Both the position numbers and the translations under genes were made by a program. Positions 1-6,277 of a stretch of DNA of 12,537 nt are shown in pieces. Numbering within the stretch: the stretch's first letter is position 1; each line of letters opens with the position of its first letter. Source of the DNA: Bacteroidales bacterium (GTDB lineage: Bacteria > Bacteroidota > Bacteroidia > Bacteroidales > VadinHA17); the NCBI GenBank assembly GCA_003501665.1, contig DNOQ01000058.1, positions 1 through 12,537 of the forward strand, given 5' to 3'. A model generated the notes under the pieces. The model worked only from the letters and a program-made list of their open reading frames with translations. It was not told the DNA's origin and did no database searches.

Positions 1-924
1 GATTCGTTTTCCATATGGAGGGTTAATAAAGACAAATCCGTTACTGAATTCAGGTTTTACATTTCTGAAATCACATACTTCAACGGATATAAGGTCTGAC
101 AATCCGGCTCTTTCGACATTAACCTTACATTGTTTTACTGCTGCATCCGAAATATCACTTGCAGCCAACTTTATGATTGTCCGGGTTATCTTATCATCGG
201 ATTCACGTTTAATTCTGCTGAATAATTCACCATCGAAATCTTTCCATCGTGTAAATCCGAAATGATTCCTGAATTTTCCGGGAGGTATTTTACGGGCCAT
301 CAGACCGGCTTCTATCGGAAAAGTACCGGAACCGCACATCGGATCAAGAAGTGGTTCGGCTCCATTCCATCCTGAAAGTCTGATAATTCCGGCAGCAAGA
401 ACCTCGTTAAGAGGAGCTGTCCCCTGAGCCGAACGGTATCCACGTTTAAACAAAGGTATGCCAGATGAATCGAGAGAGATAGTTACACGGTCATTGCTTA
501 TATGAAGATTTACAACAATTACCGGATCGGTACTATGGACCGAAGGCCTTTTACCAGTCTTACGCCGGAAAAAATCAGCTATTGCATCCTTCAATACCAG
601 TCCGGGATATCCCGTATGCCCGAATAGCTTTGAATTAACTACCGGAATAACTGAAAAAGTATTGTCAGCATCCATATATGCTGACCAGTTTATTTTAAGG
701 GCTTTATTATGAAGATCATCTCCTGATGTAATACTGAATTCACTTACCGGCATTAACACCGATAAAGCTGTCGCGGAACAGTAATTAACCCTGTATAAGA
801 CCTCCCGGTTCCCACTGAACAATACAGCACGATTTACAACCTCTGTCTCGGAAGCTCCAAGTTCAGCCAACTCCTGTGCAAGAACATTTTCCAGACCATA
901 AAGTGTCTTTGCCGCCAGTTTCAT
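1..924 (-). CDS. THUMP-domain class I SAM-dependent rRNA methyltransferase (RlmL-like), 3' end outside window
   Basis: Reading the minus strand from an ATG at 922-924 gives 308 codons with no stop before the window edge, so the C-terminus is missing. Residues about 1-160 look like the ferredoxin-like plus THUMP RNA-binding region. A Rossmann methyltransferase follows, with SAM-binding motif I DPMCGSGT at about 194-201 and the catalytic motif NPPYGKRI at 301-308, the last residues visible. NPPY is the signature of methylation of an exocyclic or ring nitrogen on a base. In the RlmL family this is N2 of a guanine in 23S rRNA (G2445 in E. coli). The family seen in Bacteroidota is a single unit of about 380-390 residues, not the E. 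coli RlmK fusion, so some 70-80 residues should be missing here. The methylation target is inferred from family only. The gene diverges from the small lipoprotein gene to its right. Confidence 0.88.
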   Translation of the reverse strand, partial: MKLAAKTLYGLENVLAQELAELGASETEVVNRAVLFSGNREVLYRVNYCSATALSVLMPVSEFSITSGDDLHNKALKINWSAYMDADNTFSVIPVVNSKLFGHTGYPGLVLKDAIADFFRRKTGKRPSVHSTDPVIVVNLHISNDRVTISLDSSGIPLFKRGYRSAQGTAPLNEVLAAGIIRLSGWNGAEPLLDPMCGSGTFPIEAGLMARKIPPGKFRNHFGFTRWKDFDGELFSRIKRESDDKITRTIIKLAASDISDAAVKQCKVNVERAGLSDLISVEVCDFRNVKPEFSNGFVFINPPYGKRI

Positions 925-1068
925 TATTATCCCGACCGTATTACAAAGCGTAAAGTTAACCATTTGACATGGTTCCGCTACTTTTTACAATATCTTTTAA
1001 CCGGGAATAAAATAGTTTTAAAATTTTATTGTTACTTTACCTTTTAAAATTCATATACTTTTTGCATC

Positions 1069-1172
1069 CTTTGTGTAATCCTTTGTGCCCTTCGTACCTG
1101 CCTGCCGTCAGGCAGGGTTAAATATTTTTAAACCACAAAGTATCCTTAAGGTAATCACTAAGTAACACAAAG
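1069..1172. repeat. Inverted pair of CTTTGTGT-type intergenic repeats flanking a short palindrome
   Basis: This lies in the 309-base gap 925-1233. The left arm (1069-1090) reads CTTTGTGTAAT then CCTTTGTGCCC on the plus strand. The right arm (1131-1172) has the same kind of text on the minus strand, ending in ACACAAAG at the right and starting with ACCACAAAG at the left. Between them is a palindrome, CCTGCCTG (1097-1104), loop CCGT, CAGGCAGG (1109-1116). A related copy lies at 10149-10184. From memory, such CTTTGTGT...TTTGTGG text is frequent between genes in Bacteroidota genomes; I cannot check that here. The palindrome has no T-run following it on the minus strand, and no plus-strand gene ends before it, so I do not call it a terminator. 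The rest of the gap is AT-rich with no gene and no exact TAnnTTTG box. Confidence 0.6.
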
Positions 1173-1233
1173 ATATACAGTAAATTATGAACATTTATGA
1201 ATTAAACAGATTAATAATTAAAACCAGATACAG

Positions 1234-1659
1234 ATGAATAATAATCCGGCAATATCCCTGATAATGATCCTTACTGTTTTTCTGTTACTTTCATCATGTG
1301 AAAAAGAGAAGCCATTAAGTGAAGCAATAATAGGAAAATGGGAAGTAATATCAATGAACCAGATCACTTTTGAAAATAATGTCAAAAAAGCGGAAATAAT
1401 ACTATATTTTGGCTCCGGAGAAATGAGATATCATTTTATTGAAGGAGGTTCAGGGATATTCTATGATGATGATGATGATTATCTTTTTTCCTGGACTTTA
1501 ACCGGCAGCCAGTTAACACTCAGCAATCTCTATAATGAAGACCTGGTGGTTGATGCAACGGTTGATGGTGACTTACTCATCTGGACATATAAAGAGACCG
1601 ATCCCCAGGATAGTAAAAAGTCCTATGAATTTATAATAACGTCAAAAAAGATTAAATAA
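1234..1659 (+). CDS. Small predicted outer-membrane or periplasmic lipoprotein, lipocalin-like, function unknown
   Basis: The 141-residue product starts with a short N-region and a hydrophobic stretch (about residues 8-20) ending in the lipobox LLSSC, with Cys22 as the predicted lipidated residue, followed by EKEK. This is a type II signal peptide. The mature part begins with a GKWEVISMN segment (about residues 34-42), the typical opening strand of small lipocalin-like or DUF-type beta-barrel lipoproteins of Bacteroidota. It continues as alternating polar and hydrophobic strands with WTLTGSQLTL and LLIWTYKETD. A run of five Asp (GAT codons, about 1465-1479) sits in the middle. The length suits a single small barrel domain. 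Ligand and role are unknown. It stands alone on the plus strand and converges on the peptidase gene, with 48 bases between the stop codons. The ATG is preceded by A-rich sequence rather than a Shine-Dalgarno. Confidence 0.75.
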   Translation: MNNNPAISLIMILTVFLLLSSCEKEKPLSEAIIGKWEVISMNQITFENNVKKAEIILYFGSGEMRYHFIEGGSGIFYDDDDDYLFSWTLTGSQLTLSNLYNEDLVVDATVDGDLLIWTYKETDPQDSKKSYEFIITSKKIK

Positions 1660-1707
1660 TCTGCCCTGGTCAGAGCAGGTTTCCGGTCAGAGTATACTGT
1701 TACGTGA

Positions 1708-3309
1708 TTATTTGTAACCGAGAATTTTATTATATCTGTTTCTATCTGAAATCACTTTCAATGCTTCTGCTATTACATTATCCTTCTCATTGATAATGCG
1801 GAAATATTCATTGGTCTGCCAGATATTGTTTGCCAGAAGGGCTTTAAGTACCATGAGTATTTCACCTTCTGATTTTGTATACTGATCCTGATTGAATTTA
1901 ATACCCGCCTCTTCACCTTTTTTTATGAATGCCCTGATATCATCCTGAGGAAATTCAAAGCGTGTCTTGAAGGCATCAAAGGTTTTGAATTCCGAAGTAA
2001 TAGCAGATCTGTTCTTATCGGCATATTCCAGTATAAATGAATTGAAAAGACCTCTTCGTACCAGAGTTCTGTAATAATCTGAATAGTTGGATGTATCGAC
2101 TGCCACAAATACATCGGGCATTATACCTCCCCCTCCGTAAATGGTCCTCTTATTCACCAGTGTCTTATATGTCAGTGAATCACGGAAATGTATACTGTCA
2201 GCAGACATCAATTCCCCGCTGGTAAATCTTCTTGTATAATTTTCGATGTATTTTTCATACCCTTCGCTATAGGAGCTCTGAATTGAACGGCCCGATGGTG
2301 TATAGTAACGCGCAATGGAGAGTCTGATCATTGATCCGTCGGTGAGATAAAATGCATTTTGAACCAATCCTTTACCAAACGTCCGTCTTCCGATTATTAC
2401 GCCTCTGTCCCAGTCCTGAACAGCCCCGGCTACAATTTCACTTGCAGAAGCCGATCCGTCATCGGTCAGAATTACGAGTCGTACGGAAGAGAGATCTCCC
2501 GATCCTGATGACTTATATTCCTGTCTGGGGGTTTTTCTTCCTATCAGGTAAACAAGCAGTTTTTCATCCGCGAAGAAGTGATTTGCAAGCTGGGTTGAAG
2601 CCGTCATATAACCTCCTCCATTACCCCGGAGGTCAACAATAAGGTTTTTCATGTTTGCCTTCTTCAGCTTTACCAGGGCCTCCCTGAACTCTTTATCGGT
2701 AGTGGCTGCAAATTTATTGAATCTTACGTATCCGGTTTCCCCGTTAATCATGTAAGCAGCATCAAGGCTGTTAATAGGAATTCTGTCGCGTGTGATCGTA
2801 AAATCCAGGATATCTTTTGCGCCTCTTCTGAAAACATTTATTTTTACAGTCGTTCCTTTTGGTCCGAGAAGACGGCTCCTGACTCCGTTTGTAGATATTC
2901 CTATACCGGTTACCTGCTCGCCATTAATTTTGATTATCCGGTCCCCGGGCATCAATCCCACCTTCTCTGAAGGACCTCCTGAAATAGGCTCAACAACAAT
3001 AATAGTATCGCGCAGGAGATTGAATTGTATCCCGATTCCCTCAAAATTACCCAGCAGGGGTTCATTCATATCCCTTACATCTTTTGCAGAGATATATGTT
3101 GAATGAGGATCAAGGTCCCTCAGCATCTCAATTATCATTTTCTCGGTAATTCTGCTTATATTGGTGGTATCAACATAAAATTCCTCAATAATATTAAGTG
3201 TCTTGCTGATTTTGAAAGTCTCTTCAGTGAGTACCTGGGCTGAAATATTTTGTGTCAGAAGACACAATGTCGCATATATAAAAATTATTCCTGTATTACG
3301 TTTTTTCAT
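1708..3309 (-). CDS. Secreted S41-family C-terminal processing peptidase (CtpA/Prc-like) with PDZ domain
   Basis: The 533-residue protein has a type I signal peptide (KKR start, hydrophobic core, likely cleavage near residue 24 after NISA), so it acts in the periplasm or at the envelope. An N-terminal helical segment with LRDLDPHSTYIS (about 63-74) is typical of the family. A PDZ domain follows (about 88-165, with GNFEGIGIQF and GLMPGDRIIKING), then the S41 protease core (about 190-345). The catalytic pair is visible: Ser288 in DDGSASASE and Lys313 in FGKGLVQ. Their spacing of 25 residues equals that in E. coli Prc. The last ~130 residues are a charged helical tail. The family cuts proteins near hydrophobic C-termini; the substrate here is unknown. 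It is the last gene of the minus-strand run, 71 bases after guaA, and a strong palindrome in that gap may uncouple its expression. Confidence 0.92.
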   Translation of the reverse strand: MKKRNTGIIFIYATLCLLTQNISAQVLTEETFKISKTLNIIEEFYVDTTNISRITEKMIIEMLRDLDPHSTYISAKDVRDMNEPLLGNFEGIGIQFNLLRDTIIVVEPISGGPSEKVGLMPGDRIIKINGEQVTGIGISTNGVRSRLLGPKGTTVKINVFRRGAKDILDFTITRDRIPINSLDAAYMINGETGYVRFNKFAATTDKEFREALVKLKKANMKNLIVDLRGNGGGYMTASTQLANHFFADEKLLVYLIGRKTPRQEYKSSGSGDLSSVRLVILTDDGSASASEIVAGAVQDWDRGVIIGRRTFGKGLVQNAFYLTDGSMIRLSIARYYTPSGRSIQSSYSEGYEKYIENYTRRFTSGELMSADSIHFRDSLTYKTLVNKRTIYGGGGIMPDVFVAVDTSNYSDYYRTLVRRGLFNSFILEYADKNRSAITSEFKTFDAFKTRFEFPQDDIRAFIKKGEEAGIKFNQDQYTKSEGEILMVLKALLANNIWQTNEYFRIINEKDNVIAEALKVISDRNRYNKILGYK

Positions 3310-3346
3310 TTCGGTGATATTATTTTACGTTTGATTGCGAAATATC

Positions 3347-3377
3347 CGTAGAGACGCCCAATTTGGGCGTCTCTACG
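3347..3377. repeat. Perfect palindrome between guaA and the S41 peptidase gene
   Basis: The arms CGTAGAGACGCCCAA (3347-3361) and its exact reverse complement (3363-3377) flank a single central T. In RNA this would fold as a 13-bp GC-rich stem with a small AT loop, on either strand. It starts three bases after the guaA stop codon on the minus strand. No T-run follows on that strand (the next bases are GATATTTCGC), so it is not a textbook intrinsic terminator. It could slow or end transcription, or protect the guaA 3' end from exonucleases. GTAGAGACGC-type palindromes are, from memory, dispersed repeats in many genomes, which suggests a mobile palindromic unit rather than a gene-specific element. 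Confidence 0.75.
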
Positions 3378-3380
3378 ATG

Positions 3381-4910
3381 TTATTCCCATTCGATTGTTG
3401 CCGGTGGTTTGGAACTGATGTCATAGACCACCCTGTTTATTCCTTTTATTTTATTAATTATTTCATTTGAGACGGCACCGAGGAATTCATAAGGCAGATG
3501 GGACCAGTCTGCTGTCATTCCATCAGTTGAATTAACCGCCCTGAGAACTATCGTATTTTCATAGGTTCTTTCGTCACCCATCACACCTACTGACTGAACC
3601 GGTAAAAGAGTGGCGCCAGCCTGCCAGACAGTGTCATAAAGATCATGCTTTCTCAAACCTTCAATGAAAATATCATCAGCTTCCCGTAATATTTCAAGTT
3701 TTTCAGTAGTGACTTCACCCAGTATACGTATAGCCAGTCCGGGACCCGGAAAAGGGTGACGCTTCAGGATAAAATGAGGTAAGCCAAGCACCTGTCCTAC
3801 TTTCCTTACTTCATCCTTGAATAACAGTCGCAGAGGTTCTATTACCTTAAGGTTCATTTTTTCAGGTAATCCCCCCACATTATGATGGGACTTAATGGTT
3901 GCAGACGGCCCGTTAACCGACATAGATTCAATAACGTCGGGGTATATTGTCCCCTGTCCGAGCCATTTGACATTTTTAACTTTCTGTGCTTCCTCCTCAA
4001 AAATATCTATAAAGATCTTCCCTATGATCTTTCGCTTCTGTTCGGGTTCGGTTATTCCTTTCAAACCATCAAGGAATCTGAGTCTTGCATCAACACCAAT
4101 AACATTCAATCCAAGTCCGCGATATGATTCCAGCACCTTGTTGAACTCATTTTTTCTGAGTAAGCCGTTATCAACGAATATGCATGTAAGGTTCTTTCCT
4201 GCAGCTTTATTCAGAAGTGCTGCAACTACTGAAGAATCGACTCCTCCCGATAATCCCAGAATTATCCTGTCATTTCCCAGTTGTACCTTCAGTGCCTCAA
4301 TACCTGATTCAGCAAATGAATCAGGAGTCCAGTCACATGACATACCACATATATCCACAATGAAATTCCGAAGGATCCTCATTCCTTCATCAGTATGATA
4401 TACTTCAGGATGGAACTGTATGCCCCATGTTTTTTCATTTTCTATATGATATGCGCCGGCCTTTACATCATTTGTTGATCCTGTTATTTTATATCCAGCA
4501 GGTAACCGGGAAATTGTATCGCCGTGTGACATCCAGATCTGTGTTCCCGGGCTTACATTCCTGAAGAGGGCATCGCGGGTATCAATATGGATAAGATTTG
4601 CCCTTCCGTATTCGCGGGCAATTGATGGCAGCACCTCACCTCCATAACCATGAACAAGATATTGAGCTCCGTAGCATATACCCAGAAGGGGAATTATCCC
4701 TTTGATCTTTGTGAGATCAGGCCGGGGAGCGTTCCTGTCGCGCACCGAAAAAGGGCTGCCCGAGAGTATGACGCCCTTAACACTTTTGTCAGGTTCAGGA
4801 GAAGTATTGAAAGGATATATTTCGCAATAAGCGTTTAACTCTCTTATTCTTCTGGCTATAAGCTGAGTATACTGAGAGCCGAAATCGAGTATTAAAATTT
4901 TTTCCTGCAA
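3381..4910 (-). CDS. guaA: GMP synthase (glutamine-hydrolysing)
   Basis: This enzyme converts XMP, ATP and glutamine to GMP in the cytosol, the last step of de novo guanine nucleotide synthesis. Numbering from the start chosen here (509 residues), the class I glutamine amidotransferase domain comes first, with nucleophile Cys79 in LLGICYGAQY and the His167/Glu169 pair in GIQFHPEV. The ATP-pyrophosphatase domain follows with the PP-loop SGGVDSS (about 221-227). The C-terminal dimerisation/XMP-binding part ends in the family-typical KPPATIEWE. No ATG exists near the N-terminus. The frame is open back to a TTG at 4938-4940, adding ten residues (SSSRKILNS-type). A second TTG at 4908-4910 gives MQEKILILDFGSQ, exactly where family members begin, so I prefer it. 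It lies 47 bases after rnz, within the same minus-strand run. Confidence 0.96.
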   Translation of the reverse strand: MQEKILILDFGSQYTQLIARRIRELNAYCEIYPFNTSPEPDKSVKGVILSGSPFSVRDRNAPRPDLTKIKGIIPLLGICYGAQYLVHGYGGEVLPSIAREYGRANLIHIDTRDALFRNVSPGTQIWMSHGDTISRLPAGYKITGSTNDVKAGAYHIENEKTWGIQFHPEVYHTDEGMRILRNFIVDICGMSCDWTPDSFAESGIEALKVQLGNDRIILGLSGGVDSSVVAALLNKAAGKNLTCIFVDNGLLRKNEFNKVLESYRGLGLNVIGVDARLRFLDGLKGITEPEQKRKIIGKIFIDIFEEEAQKVKNVKWLGQGTIYPDVIESMSVNGPSATIKSHHNVGGLPEKMNLKVIEPLRLLFKDEVRKVGQVLGLPHFILKRHPFPGPGLAIRILGEVTTEKLEILREADDIFIEGLRKHDLYDTVWQAGATLLPVQSVGVMGDERTYENTIVLRAVNSTDGMTADWSHLPYEFLGAVSNEIINKIKGINRVVYDISSKPPATIEWE

Positions 4911-4957
4911 ACTGTTCAATATCTTTCGGGAAGAGGACAAATATAGGAATTCTTTAT

Positions 4958-5881
4958 TTATGGAACATGAATATTTCCCACATCAAATGTTGTTCCGTCA
5001 ATTGCTGGCAGTGTCCGTGGAAATATTTTTCTTGCTTCTTCGACCAGTAGTGAAATATCTTTATGCCGGGCTGAGAAATGGCCTATTATAAGTGTTTCTG
5101 CACCAGCTTCCTTTGCGCTCCTTGCAGCATCGGAACTTGTTGAATGACCGGTAGTTTTTGCGAGTTGCCCAAGGCTGTCATCAAACGTAGCTTCATGATA
5201 CATGAGATTCACTCCTTTCACAAACGAAGCAAGTCGTTTAAAATATCTGGTATCACTGCAATATGCATACGAGCGAGGATCAGGACCGGGGATTGTAATA
5301 TCATCGTTTCTGATTACCTCTCCGTCGGAAGATATAAAATCCGCTCCCTTTTTTATAGCAGGTATCCTTGAGACCGGTATTTTATATTTTTCGATTGATT
5401 CTTTTATGATATTACGATCCGGAGGTTTTTCCCTGAAAAGAAATCCAAATGACGGCACCCTGTGTTTCAGAGGGAAAGATGTTACTGTAAGATGTTTATC
5501 ATCAAGGATCTTTAACGGATCTTTTCCTCCGAGAGCAGTAAAATCTATCTCATAATTAAGGTGAATATCAAAATCTGCAAGATGTGATAATAAGATTTCA
5601 CGATAATTTTCCGGTGCATAGAGATGTAGAGGAAGAGTTCTTCCCATCAGGCTGAAAGTGGAAAGAAGGCCGTAAAGGCCGAAAACATGATCACCGTGAA
5701 TATGGCTTATAAAGATATGGTTGATCTTTCCGAAACGGATCTTATTCCGCCTTAGTTGCATCTGTGTACCTTCACCACAATCGATTAAATACAACCGCTC
5801 ATGTACATTAAGCACATGAGCGGAGGGATATCTTTCTGATGTTGGCAATGCAGAACTACTGCCAAGTATAGTTAATCTCAT
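4958..5881 (-). CDS. rnz: Ribonuclease Z (tRNA 3' endonuclease)
   Basis: This metallo-beta-lactamase-fold endonuclease removes 3' trailers from tRNA precursors. The 307-residue product matches the short-form RNase Z length. The zinc motif HIHGDH sits at about residues 60-65 (FISHIHGDHVFG). Further metal ligands are expected at YCSDT, MYHEAT and the late GHFSARH, all present. The insertion IKESIEKYKIPVSRIPAIKKG (within about 160-180) corresponds to the region of substrate contacts seen in bacterial RNase Z. The frame extends two codons upstream to a TTG at 5887, but the ATG at 5879-5881 gives MRLTILGSSSALPT, the standard family start, and is preferred. It lies 23 bases after the STAS gene and 47 before guaA, fitting one transcript. 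Confidence 0.95.
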   Translation of the reverse strand: MRLTILGSSSALPTSERYPSAHVLNVHERLYLIDCGEGTQMQLRRNKIRFGKINHIFISHIHGDHVFGLYGLLSTFSLMGRTLPLHLYAPENYREILLSHLADFDIHLNYEIDFTALGGKDPLKILDDKHLTVTSFPLKHRVPSFGFLFREKPPDRNIIKESIEKYKIPVSRIPAIKKGADFISSDGEVIRNDDITIPGPDPRSYAYCSDTRYFKRLASFVKGVNLMYHEATFDDSLGQLAKTTGHSTSSDAARSAKEAGAETLIIGHFSARHKDISLLVEEARKIFPRTLPAIDGTTFDVGNIHVP

Positions 5882-5904
5882 CGGCAATCTGCATCCCGAT
5901 ATAC

Positions 5905-6249
5905 TCAGGAAATCATTTTTTCAGCATCAGCGACTGTTCCGGTAATTGTCAGTACAGTATCGAGCTGAGAAATGGTAATAAGTCTTTCAACGGCTTCATT
6001 TAATCCGCAAAGGACAAATGTGCCACCGGCATTTTTACAAAGTCTGTTGGCTACAAGTATAGCGCTCAGACCAGATGAGTCGCAGTATTGACATTTTTCC
6101 AGGTCAAGAATTATATTTTTTTCACCCTTCCCTGAAACCAGCACCAGTTCAGACTTCAATGCAGGAGCTATGTGTGTATCAAGCTTTTCCGATTGTATCT
6201 GTATCAAAGTACTGTTATTCCGGCTTTCAATATTGAAATCCATAATCAT
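5905..6249 (-). CDS. Stand-alone STAS-domain protein (anti-sigma factor antagonist-like)
   Basis: The whole 114-residue product is a single STAS domain. It has an N-terminal strand pair (FNIESRNNSTLIQI), then NIILDLEKCQYCDSSGLSAIL at about 45-65, and closing helices and strands. The DSSG loop (Asp57, Ser58, Ser59) aligns with the site phosphorylated by anti-sigma kinases in SpoIIAA/RsbV, so the residue needed for partner switching is present. In those families the unphosphorylated form binds a serine kinase/anti-sigma factor and frees the sigma factor. No GHKL kinase, PP2C phosphatase or sigma factor gene is in this window, so the partner is unknown. The start may be Met1 (6249) or Met3 (6243); the two differ by two residues. 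It sits 28 bases after the S1 gene and 23 before rnz, probably cotranscribed. The domain call is firm; the function is inferred. Confidence 0.85.
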   Translation of the reverse strand: MIMDFNIESRNNSTLIQIQSEKLDTHIAPALKSELVLVSGKGEKNIILDLEKCQYCDSSGLSAILVANRLCKNAGGTFVLCGLNEAVERLITISQLDTVLTITGTVADAEKMIS

Positions 6250-6277
6250 AAAATTTTGATTGCGCTAAAATTAACAA

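Noticed and set aside
1097..1116. CCTGCCTG palindrome as an intrinsic terminator
   Set aside because: No plus-strand gene ends upstream of it, and on the minus strand it lies upstream of the methyltransferase start without a T-run.
1661..1678. Short hairpin (CTGC...GCAG with one mismatch) between the convergent lipoprotein and peptidase genes as a bidirectional terminator
   Set aside because: The stem is short and mismatched and no T-run follows on either strand, so a terminator cannot be supported.
3895..4398. 167-codon open frame on the plus strand opposite guaA
   Set aside because: It overlaps the conserved PP-loop and linker region of guaA in antisense and has no recognisable domain.
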